7,925 nucleotides of DNA from J061 sp003695725 [NCBI: Candidatus Schekmanbacteria bacterium] (GTDB taxonomy: Bacteria; Schekmanbacteria; GWA2-38-11), in assembly GCA_003695725.1 (NCBI GenBank), contig RFHX01000360.1, positions 1-7,925 on the forward strand, in the 5' to 3' direction. Below, piece after piece: positions 1-5,700 of this stretch. The notes beneath the pieces were generated by a model, which saw nothing but the letters and a program-made list of their open reading frames with translations, searched no databases and was not told the DNA's origin. The position numbers and the translations under genes are program-made. Position 1 is the stretch's first letter; the number at the start of each line of letters is the position of its first letter.

Positions 1-1476
1 ACCTTTATTTGACTTGTTTAGTGAAACATTACTCACCTCTAAATTATCTGCAATATTTTGCTTGACTGCTTTCACTTTCCACTTAACTTTTTTTCCTTTA
101 TATTTCTTCTCACCATTAAAAGTTATTTTTAAAGTTCCAGTTACTGAAGTATCTATTTCAATATAATTTGATCCAAGATATGCAGGAGGATGAGGGAAAG
201 AAGAAGTTGATTTTATGCTTTTCTTTATTGTGCCGGGTGCACTAAAAGAAATGGTTTTTATCTTCGATACATTCTGCCACCTGCTTCCTTCCTCATAATT
301 TTTACCTAAATCAAGGTTTTTAACTGCAAAATCTATGAACCCGTTCTTAAGACTGCTTCCATTATTTTTAAGATAGGAATTGATTGCTTTTATTGCTGAT
401 TTTTTTTTGCAAAGAGTCCAAACATCCTTAAACATATCACTTCCCGTATAGTTTTGGGAAAGATACTTCGCAAAAATAACTGTCCCATACTCATGGAATC
501 CGTTTACTTTTGTGAGATGTATTTCAGGCACTGAAGTCCAAGGAGAATATTGGTCAATCGAGGAAGTGTCAGTCATCATATATGTATAAATATAATCATT
601 CACCTCATCGTAAACTTGGTCCTCCATCCAAACTGCACTTGCCTCCTGCCACCAAACACTTTCATTTCTATCATAGGCAAATTGAATGGCATGAGAAAAT
701 TCGTGGGCAGCAGTCACCTTTTGCGAACCTGTCTCAGCCCCGGCAGGGTCATCATTTTCAGTAGTTGGCATAACATTGTTTACAACGATATAGGGCATAT
801 TGTTTGAAGTATATGTATTTGTGTAGGCAAAAAAGCTGCTGTCAAGGGTAAGTTTGCCGGGCTTAATGTCCCCTGCCGTATTTGCAATATAGATATCGAT
901 GAGCTTATCTGAAGATTTCTTTGGTTTTTTAAGCCCCATTTCATCAATCTCTTTAGTCCAAGCATTCTCGAAATAACTGCTCAGCTTTTCAACAAAATCA
1001 GGATATCCGCTTCCATCGTCATCATCAGGCGGTATTCCAGTGCCAAAAGTAGGGCTATAAGTTTCATCACCCCAAATAATGACAAAGTTATCTGAAACAT
1101 AGGTATTTGATAATCCAAATTCATTGTTGACTTGTTTATATCCCTTCTTCCAGCTTCTATCTGCTGAAATCGGTGATTCCTTGAAGATATAGCCATCAAC
1201 AATAGCGCGCGCAGAGGGACTAAGTTTAGGCAAAGCTTTCATTATTTCAGTCATTATAGGAGTGCCACATTTTTTGGGGCCTCTCTTTCTTTGTATTCTC
1301 AAAGCTGTAAAGGGCGAAGTTTCATATGTTTTATTTTTTCCAATCAGAGTATTCAATTTATCGATGATTTCATTGTCTAATTTTTCTCCAGCAAATGAAT
1401 TATTTGAATTAATAAAGGTAATGACACAAATAAAAGCCAAAAGAACAAAAAGCACAGTGAAATTAATTTTTCTCAT
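1..1476 (-). CDS. Secreted HExxH zinc metalloprotease (3' end beyond the window)
   Basis: This is an uninterrupted reading frame of 492 codons from ATG at 1476 to the left edge, with no stop reached. Residues 1-29 look like a signal peptide, with likely cleavage after NSFA. The zinc site is H258-E-F-S-H262, followed by an Ile-Gln-Phe-Ala-Tyr-Asp stretch. A probable third ligand is Glu278 in the segment WWQEASAVWMED, which resembles the gluzincin-type HExxH...E arrangement. An Asp-rich loop ending in GYPDFVE (151-163) resembles the calcium-type DxDGDGxPDxVE loops common in secreted proteins. The overall pattern recalls the MXAN_6640-type putative metalloproteases, recognised from memory only. 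The region after about residue 390 is Lys/Ser/Thr-rich, beta-like and not assignable. An AAAGGAAA ribosome-binding site overlaps the end of the upstream regulator, and the ATG lies 3 nt after that gene's stop, so the two genes are probably co-transcribed and translationally coupled. The substrate is unknown. Confidence 0.85.
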   Translation of the reverse strand, partial: MRKINFTVLFVLLAFICVITFINSNNSFAGEKLDNEIIDKLNTLIGKNKTYETSPFTALRIQRKRGPKKCGTPIMTEIMKALPKLSPSARAIVDGYIFKESPISADRSWKKGYKQVNNEFGLSNTYVSDNFVIIWGDETYSPTFGTGIPPDDDDGSGYPDFVEKLSSYFENAWTKEIDEMGLKKPKKSSDKLIDIYIANTAGDIKPGKLTLDSSFFAYTNTYTSNNMPYIVVNNVMPTTENDDPAGAETGSQKVTAAHEFSHAIQFAYDRNESVWWQEASAVWMEDQVYDEVNDYIYTYMMTDTSSIDQYSPWTSVPEIHLTKVNGFHEYGTVIFAKYLSQNYTGSDMFKDVWTLCKKKSAIKAINSYLKNNGSSLKNGFIDFAVKNLDLGKNYEEGSRWQNVSKIKTISFSAPGTIKKSIKSTSSFPHPPAYLGSNYIEIDTSVTGTLKITFNGEKKYKGKKVKWKVKAVKQNIADNLEVSNVSLNKSNKG

Positions 1477-1479
1477 ATT

Positions 1480-1869
1480 TCATTTCCTTTTCTTTTTTAT
1501 TGGGGCTACATCTCTTCTCTGCACTTTAACAAGAGCGGATGATTGGGTTTCCTGCCATTTTTTTAGTTCTTCAGAAAAATGCTCAAGGAGTGTTTTTAAC
1601 ATATTGTCCATCTCCTTCTGCATCTCCTCTATTCTCTCGCTCATTCGAAGGATGATTTCAACTCCTGCAAGATTTACTCCAAGCTCATGCGTCAATCTTT
1701 GGATAAGCTCTATCTTTTTGATATCTTCTTCAGTATAAACACGAGTATTGCCGGAAGTCCGCTTAGGTTTAACAAGCCCTTCCCTCTCATAAATTCTTAA
1801 AGTTTGCGGATGTATATCGAGCATTTGCGCCACAGCACCAATTGAATAACCTGCCTTCTTTCTTGCCAT
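1480..1869 (-). CDS. MerR-family transcriptional regulator, HspR-like
   Basis: The product is a 129-residue DNA-binding regulator. Residues 8-27 form the MerR winged helix-turn-helix (YSIGAVAQMLDIHPQTLRIY), followed by the wing motif RTSGNTRVY (37-45). Residues 64-69, GVNLAG, within LIQRLTHELGVNLAGVEIIL, are the hallmark by which I place it with HspR, the heat-shock repressor of dnaK operons, rather than with metal sensors. It has no cysteine, so a MerR/ZntR-type metal-thiol sensor is unlikely. Residues 76-110 look like a coiled coil for dimerisation, and the tail is very basic (ending KKKRK). A GAGGA ribosome-binding site lies 8 nt before the ATG. No chaperone gene is visible. The downstream partner is instead a secreted metalloprotease, which may be its target along with its own promoter. 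The family assignment is firm; the HspR function is inferred. Confidence 0.93.
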   Translation of the reverse strand: MARKKAGYSIGAVAQMLDIHPQTLRIYEREGLVKPKRTSGNTRVYTEEDIKKIELIQRLTHELGVNLAGVEIILRMSERIEEMQKEMDNMLKTLLEHFSEELKKWQETQSSALVKVQRRDVAPIKKKRK

Positions 1870-1893
1870 AGTTAAAATCCTCGTCTATTCACT

Positions 1894-1931
1894 TTTTTAT
1901 TTTTTATACTTATGATGTCAAGTTTATACTT
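1894..1931 (-). promoter_or_regulatory. Candidate promoter and operator of the MerR/HspR-like gene
   Basis: Read on the minus strand, a perfect TTGACA (1921-1916) is followed after 16 nt by TAAAAA (1899-1894), a weak -10, upstream of the GAGGA ribosome-binding site and ATG at 1869. The -35 lies inside an imperfect dyad: on the plus strand TATACTT (1905-1911), 8 nt, then AAGTTTATA (1920-1928). The 9-mer TTTATACTT also occurs twice, at 1903-1911 and 1923-1931, exactly 20 bp apart, so copies face the same side of the helix. MerR-family proteins bind dyads at or between promoter elements, so this is a reasonable autoregulatory site. The classical HspR inverted repeat (CTTGAGT-N7-ACTCAAG) is not present. 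A single CTTGA half-site is. Confidence 0.35.
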
Positions 1932-2110
1932 TCCATTGCTTTTCATCAATAACTTTAATCGTAAGAAAAAAACAACTCTTAAATCTATTGATAAATGGAT
2001 TCTTCTTCAAGATAGATAGTAATAAGAATTTTCAGATAGAAACTAATTATTTCTTGTTAGATGAACAGTTCAAAAAGCAATTGAGATATTTCTCTCCTAA
2101 AATTTTCATC

Positions 2111-2140
2111 TTGACAATAATTTTATTTTTAGATTATTGT
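2111..2140 (+). promoter_or_regulatory. Candidate sigma70-like promoter for the riboswitch-btuB operon
   Basis: A perfect -35 TTGACA at 2111-2116 is followed after 18 nt by TATTGT (2135-2140), a 4-of-6 match to the -10 consensus. Transcription would begin around 2147, only a few nucleotides before the first paired base of the aptamer at 2152. That is exactly where a riboswitch leader is expected to start. The weak -10 and slightly long spacer are the main doubts. Confidence 0.5.
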
Positions 2141-2151
2141 ATGAATTTAGT

Positions 2152-2321
2152 TACAGTCAGGTTGCTGTTGAAACAGCCTAAGAGGGAAGATGGTGAAAAG
2201 CCATCGCGGTCCCGCCACTGTAAGCGGTGTTGTAATTCCTATTAAGCCACTTTCTGTCATCTAAGGCAGATGGGAAGGCAAGGAAGTTGAAACCGCAAGC
2301 CAGTAGACCTGCCTGATTGTA
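2152..2321 (+). ncRNA. Cobalamin (B12) riboswitch aptamer
   Basis: Several conserved elements of the Rfam-type cobalamin aptamer can be read in order. The closing helix P1 pairs 2152-2161 with 2312-2321 (10 bp, one G-U). The core AAGAGGGAA is at 2180-2188. The ATGG/CCAT helix (2190-2193 with 2201-2204) encloses GTGAAAAG-type sequence. Next comes GCGGTCCCGCCACTGTAA at 2206-2223. A CATCT/AGATG hairpin occupies 2258-2272, followed by GGGAAGGC at 2272-2279. The B12 box AGCCAGTAGACCTGCC is at 2298-2313. It lies immediately upstream of a TonB-dependent receptor gene, the classic btuB context, and is followed by an intrinsic terminator. The expected logic is repression by premature termination when adenosylcobalamin or a related corrinoid binds. 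Confidence 0.96.
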
Positions 2322-2371
2322 CCTCACAAAGGTTCTTCGAGGATAAAGAACGTGAGGGTAAGAGGGAAGAT
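2179..2371 (+). repeat. 13-nt direct repeat TAAGAGGGAAGAT (2179-2191 and 2359-2371)
   Basis: The first copy is the conserved core of the cobalamin aptamer. The second, identical copy lies between the post-aptamer hairpin and the terminator. Their start positions are 180 nt apart. The second copy contains the 5' strand of the putative antiterminator. Confidence 0.85.
2322..2357 (+). promoter_or_regulatory. Post-aptamer hairpin of the riboswitch (possible P13/kissing-loop arm)
   Basis: Directly after P1, CCTCAC (2322-2327) pairs with GTGAGG (2352-2357), and GTTCTT (2332-2337) pairs with AAGAAC (2346-2351). Together they give a 12-bp hairpin with a 4-nt bulge (2328-2331) and an 8-nt loop (2338-2345). 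Many cobalamin riboswitches have such a hairpin whose loop contacts loop L5 of the aptamer. Here GGAT in the loop could form only about four pairs with GTCC near 2209-2212, so the kissing role is a guess. Confidence 0.5.
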
Positions 2372-2394
2372 ATATATTAGAAAAAAATTTTCCC
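2364..2394 (+). promoter_or_regulatory. Putative antiterminator helix
   Basis: GGGAAGAT (2364-2371) can pair with ATTTTCCC (2387-2394), giving eight pairs including one G-U, across a 15-nt loop. The 3' side takes up the first three C residues of the terminator's left arm, so this helix and the terminator compete. It is the natural candidate for the corrinoid-free, transcription-on state. This is inferred from hand pairing only. Confidence 0.35.
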
Positions 2395-2429
2395 CGTCCT
2401 TTATTTCTCGAAGGACGGGGATTTTTTTT
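2392..2429 (+). terminator. Rho-independent terminator of the riboswitch expression platform
   Basis: CCCCGTCCTT (2392-2401) and AAGGACGGGG (2411-2420) form a perfect 10-bp GC-rich stem with a 9-nt loop, followed by A and eight T residues (2422-2429). Its position between the aptamer and the receptor start marks it as the regulated attenuator. The T-tract ends only 5 nt before the ATG at 2435. The 3' arm also holds the only purine-rich stretches near the start codon, so the hairpin may additionally mask the ribosome-binding region. Confidence 0.95.
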
Positions 2430-2434
2430 GGAAA

Positions 2435-4468
2435 ATGAAAAGCTATCTAAAAAAACTACTAATTTTTGCCTTTTTCAGTTTGCTGATAACAGCATTAAAA
2501 GCAGAAGGAGGAGAAAAATCTACCAACATAGGTACTATCAAGGTAACTGCAAAGAGAGAAATCAAGCAGGAAGCCATTGTAGAATATCCGACATCATATG
2601 TCACTGTAATCGATGGTAAAAAAATAGAAAAACAGTTTCGCTCTGTGCCTGAAGCCATATCTGATGAGGTTGGGGTTAGAGTAAATAAACTCGGCGGGCT
2701 TGGAAGTTTCAGTACAATATCTATTCGTGGCTCTTCCTCAGACCAAGTAGTCGTTCTTCTCGATGGCATTCCCATAAATGAAGCTCGCGGAGGTGGAGTT
2801 GATATATCAGAAATACCTCTTTTCAATATCGACTCAATCGAAATATATAGAGGAAATTCTCCTTTGAGATTTGGACAATCAGGCATAGGTGGTATTGTCA
2901 ATATAAAAACCCAAATACCTGAAAACGAAAACACTTTTAAAAGCTCATTCAGTTATGGCTCGTTTGAAACTTATCGCTATTCATACTTTGTAACGCATTC
3001 GTTCAAGAAGACCAAACTTTTAATAGGCATCGATTATTCCAAAAGTGATAATGACTTCGACTTTTTTGATGACAACGGCACAATCTTTACTTCTGAAGAT
3101 GACAGATGGACACATAGAAAGAATAACAGATTCAGGTCGCTCAATATTCTTTCTCGGATTGAAAAGGAAATAACTTCTAACTTCAGCATTTCTTTTTACA
3201 ACAACCTCACAAGGACATTCAAAGGAGTACCGGGCATTTCAGCATATCAATCTGAAAAGGCATCGCTTAGAAACCTGATGAATATAAGCCGAATTACTTT
3301 CAAAGCAAATCATTTTCCTCACAAAATGTTTACTCTCAAATTGACTCTTTATAACACCTATGAGGTAAGCAAATTCAAAGATAAACTTGGTGAAATCGGT
3401 ATAGGTTTTCAGGATAACCGCAATGAAACAAACAGTATTGGCGCAAGATTAAACCTTGAAGGAACTCTTTTTGAATATCTCGATACTAATTTTTTAATTG
3501 AAGAAAGATATGAAAGATTCAAGCCGGAAGACAAATTAGCAACATCAAAATCAGGCAACAGCTACAGACGCACATTAACATTGGGCACGGAAGAAAATTT
3601 CAATCTTCTATCAAATCGCTTGATGCTGACTGCAGCAGTTAAGTCAGATATGATAAATGATAAATCTTCGGACAACTCGCCTTTTTTCTTTGCTGATAAA
3701 CTCAGATTCAAAAGGGAATATTCTGAATATACAACATATCAGACAGGATTCAAATTTTCACCTATCTCTTGGATTACAGTCAGGGGAAATGTTGGTAAAT
3801 ATTATCGTATTCCAAGCTTCTTTGAATTATTTGGTGATAGAGGAGGAGTAATAGGCAATCCGAATTTGCTTGCTGAAACCGGGAAAAATCGCGACATCGG
3901 GATAAGAATCGAGAAAATTTTCACAGACAACCCATTTCTTAAAAAGTTTTATCTTGAATCCGTATATTTTGACAATGAAGTAAAAAATTTAATTCTTTTC
4001 ATACAAAATTCACAGCGCACATCGAAGCCCGAAAATATAGGAAAAGCACGCATTAAAGGCGCTGAATTTTCCCTTGGATTGAACCTTACTGACTATATTG
4101 AAGCGTCTGCAAATTACACAAAACTCGATGCACGAGACAAAAGCCGAATACCTGCATACAAATCAAAATTTCTTCCTGGAAGACCAAAAAAAGAATTTAC
4201 CTATAGAGTGCGTATCTTCAACGAATACGGGGAAATTTACTATAACCTCACAAAAATTGAAAAAAATTTCTTGGACAGAGCAAACCTAAAACCAACAAGA
4301 GACAGAGAAATTCACAATATTGGCGCAAGCATCTTTTTCGGCAAGACTTTTACAATCAACTTCGAGGCAAAAAACCTCAATGACAGCAATGTTTCAGATG
4401 TAAATGGATATCCAATACCGGGACAATCTTTTTTCATAACCTTTACAACTTTTTTTGAAGGGAGGTGA
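2435..4468 (+). CDS. btuB: TonB-dependent outer-membrane receptor, BtuB-type corrinoid transporter
   Basis: The 677-residue product has a signal peptide (about 1-23, likely cut after ALKA). A TonB-box-like segment, GTIKVTA (33-39), resembles the DTLVVTA box of E. coli BtuB. A plug domain covers about 45-160, with the motifs VTVIDGKKIE (56-65), SIRGSSSDQVVVLLDGIPIN (96-115) and IEIYRG...FGQSGIGGIVNIKT (135-159). The rest is a 22-strand-type beta barrel of alternating aromatic and polar residues, with the family C-terminal pattern KNLNDSNVSDVNGYPIPGQSFFITFTTFF. The barrel ends with three extra residues (EGR) after the usual terminal aromatic. Plug and barrel show that it is an active-transport receptor; the upstream riboswitch is what points to corrinoids. 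The start is chosen for the signal peptide, although no good Shine-Dalgarno precedes it. A strong AGAAGGAGGAG inside codons 21-27 has no usable start after it. The gene leads the operon with the propeller and tonB genes. Confidence 0.92.
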   Translation: MKSYLKKLLIFAFFSLLITALKAEGGEKSTNIGTIKVTAKREIKQEAIVEYPTSYVTVIDGKKIEKQFRSVPEAISDEVGVRVNKLGGLGSFSTISIRGSSSDQVVVLLDGIPINEARGGGVDISEIPLFNIDSIEIYRGNSPLRFGQSGIGGIVNIKTQIPENENTFKSSFSYGSFETYRYSYFVTHSFKKTKLLIGIDYSKSDNDFDFFDDNGTIFTSEDDRWTHRKNNRFRSLNILSRIEKEITSNFSISFYNNLTRTFKGVPGISAYQSEKASLRNLMNISRITFKANHFPHKMFTLKLTLYNTYEVSKFKDKLGEIGIGFQDNRNETNSIGARLNLEGTLFEYLDTNFLIEERYERFKPEDKLATSKSGNSYRRTLTLGTEENFNLLSNRLMLTAAVKSDMINDKSSDNSPFFFADKLRFKREYSEYTTYQTGFKFSPISWITVRGNVGKYYRIPSFFELFGDRGGVIGNPNLLAETGKNRDIGIRIEKIFTDNPFLKKFYLESVYFDNEVKNLILFIQNSQRTSKPENIGKARIKGAEFSLGLNLTDYIEASANYTKLDARDKSRIPAYKSKFLPGRPKKEFTYRVRIFNEYGEIYYNLTKIEKNFLDRANLKPTRDREIHNIGASIFFGKTFTINFEAKNLNDSNVSDVNGYPIPGQSFFITFTTFFEGR

Positions 4469-4561
4469 AGCTTTGATGTAATGTGAAGGATTTTCAACTA
4501 TAAGAGTTTTGAATTGAGAAAATAATGAAATCAATTTCAACCAATGAGAAGGAGGTTTTAA

Positions 4562-5668
4562 ATGAATCCTATGAAGTCAAAATTATCTCTCAAAAACTTA
4601 AGCTTTGTTGTGATGCCGTTTTTTTTCCTCTTTGTTCTGATGACACTGGCAAATGCGAAATCGAGGGTCGGATATGTGCTTAACTCCGATTATTCAAGCG
4701 GTTCAACTATAAGCACAATCAAATACAATGGGAAAAAGACAAAGGCACAAGTAAATCAGGACATCTTGAGCGAGCTTCATTCAGATTCAATAATAAGAAA
4801 ATTTAAAAACTATATCTTTGTAATTGCAAGATATCAGGGCGACAATGTAATTGTGCTCAAAAAGAATGACTTAACGAATCCTTTAAAACAATACTCATTC
4901 ACCGACGGCACAAATCCGCAGGATATGGTTTTCAAAAACAAAAAAACTGCTTATGTAAGCGGCCTTGGCTCAAATGATATTCTTGTTATCAATCCATTGA
5001 CAGGCAAAGTAAAGAAAAAAATTGATTTGTCTGATTATGCTGATTCCGATGGCCTTGTTGAAGCTGCATCCATGATAAAAATAGGAAAACTTCTATTTGT
5101 CTCCCTTCAGCGACTTAACAACCTTAACTACTTTTCGGCATCGAATGATAGTATGATTGCAGTAATCAATATCAAGACAAACAAATTAGTCGATACAATC
5201 ACTCTTGCCGGAAGAAATCCAAGCAGCATGGTTTATTGCAAAAAGAATAAAAAGATATATGTATCTGATACAGGCACATATGACACAAGTGATTCTTATG
5301 GCGGCATCGAGGTGATAAATCCAAAAACACTTGAATCTGAAGGCATTATTATCACTGACGATTCACTTGGTGGTACACCGGGAAGTATAGCTCTTTACTC
5401 TTTATCAAAGGGATTTATCGTTATAAGCGATTCTTCCATGAATAATTATGTAGTTTCATTCAATGCCAAAAAAGGGAGTGCCGGAAGTCAGCTTTCAGGG
5501 ACAAGCACAGCATATATCCCTAAAATTCTCATTGACGGTAAATTTCTCTACGTCCTTGATAGAGATTCCAACAATCCGGGTATAATTGTATATAATGTCA
5601 AAAATAATAAAAAGGTGTCAGGCCCAAAAAGCACTGGGCAATTGGCGCCTGCAGATTTAATTTTATAG
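4562..5668 (+). CDS. Secreted YncE-like seven-repeat beta-propeller, candidate BtuG-like partner of the receptor
   Basis: The 368-residue product has a hydrophobic signal segment ending at ANA (30-32), a good signal peptidase I site. There is no lipobox cysteine, and the only Cys is residue 226. The mature part holds seven repeats of the form (I/Y)-V-S/A...I-x-V-I/Y-N-x-x-(T/K) at about 38-62, 84-112, 129-156, 177-214, 231-264, 283-310 and 328-356. Between several of them lies a recurring G-x-x-P-x-x-(M/I) link (NPQDMV, NPSSMV, TPGSIA, APADLI). This is the YncE/40-residue propeller pattern. A strong GGAGG site sits 6 nt before the ATG. It lies 93 nt after the receptor gene and 32 nt before tonB, with no terminator between, so it should share the B12-riboswitch transcript. 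In Bacteroides, BtuG is a seven-bladed propeller that caps BtuB. That function is inferred here from fold and context, not from recognised sequence identity. Confidence 0.85.
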   Translation: MNPMKSKLSLKNLSFVVMPFFFLFVLMTLANAKSRVGYVLNSDYSSGSTISTIKYNGKKTKAQVNQDILSELHSDSIIRKFKNYIFVIARYQGDNVIVLKKNDLTNPLKQYSFTDGTNPQDMVFKNKKTAYVSGLGSNDILVINPLTGKVKKKIDLSDYADSDGLVEAASMIKIGKLLFVSLQRLNNLNYFSASNDSMIAVINIKTNKLVDTITLAGRNPSSMVYCKKNKKIYVSDTGTYDTSDSYGGIEVINPKTLESEGIIITDDSLGGTPGSIALYSLSKGFIVISDSSMNNYVVSFNAKKGSAGSQLSGTSTAYIPKILIDGKFLYVLDRDSNNPGIIVYNVKNNKKVSGPKSTGQLAPADLIL

Positions 5669-5700
5669 TAAGATAGTTATCGAAAGAAAGAAGGGGTGGA

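Larger units (their letters stand above)
1870..2434. other. Divergent intergenic region carrying the regulatory leader
   Basis: This 565-bp gap separates the divergent regulator and receptor genes. It holds the regulator's candidate promoter near 1894-1931, then about 180 bp (1932-2110) that is AT-rich and in which I see no gene, RNA or convincing repeat. After that come the rightward promoter, cobalamin aptamer, post-aptamer hairpin and terminator. Short open frames that cross the riboswitch have no supporting ribosome-binding site or recognisable product. Confidence 0.7.

Noticed and set aside
550-807. Open frame on the plus strand near the left end
   Set aside because: It is antisense to the metalloprotease active-site region, where the minus-strand frame carries HEFSH and continues uninterrupted.
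1262-1738. 158-codon open frame on the plus strand
   Set aside because: It lies antisense to both the metalloprotease start and the clearly coding HspR-like gene, is rich in Ser/Phe/Ile as expected from a shadow frame, and resembles no family.
1910-1930. Classical HspR-associated inverted repeat
   Set aside because: Only one CTTGA half-site is present. The second half (ACTCAAG at the proper distance) is missing, so I describe the site as a different dyad.
1988-2245. 85-codon open frame in the intergenic region
   Set aside because: It runs through the promoter and into the cobalamin aptamer core, has no good ribosome-binding site, and its composition reflects AT-rich non-coding DNA followed by conserved RNA.
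2359-2371. Second copy of the aptamer core as a tandem or degenerate second riboswitch
   Set aside because: None of the other conserved aptamer elements (GCCACTG region, GGGAAGGC, B12 box) is repeated, and a terminator and the gene start follow directly.
2443-2934. 163-codon open frame on the minus strand
   Set aside because: It is antisense to the signal peptide and plug of the receptor, whose motifs are unmistakable. The product has no recognisable domain.
4526-4539. Short inverted repeat TGAAAT-CA-ATTTCA between the receptor and propeller genes
   Set aside because: The arms are only 6 bp and AT-rich, the loop is too small, and no T-tract follows, so there is no support for a terminator or operator.
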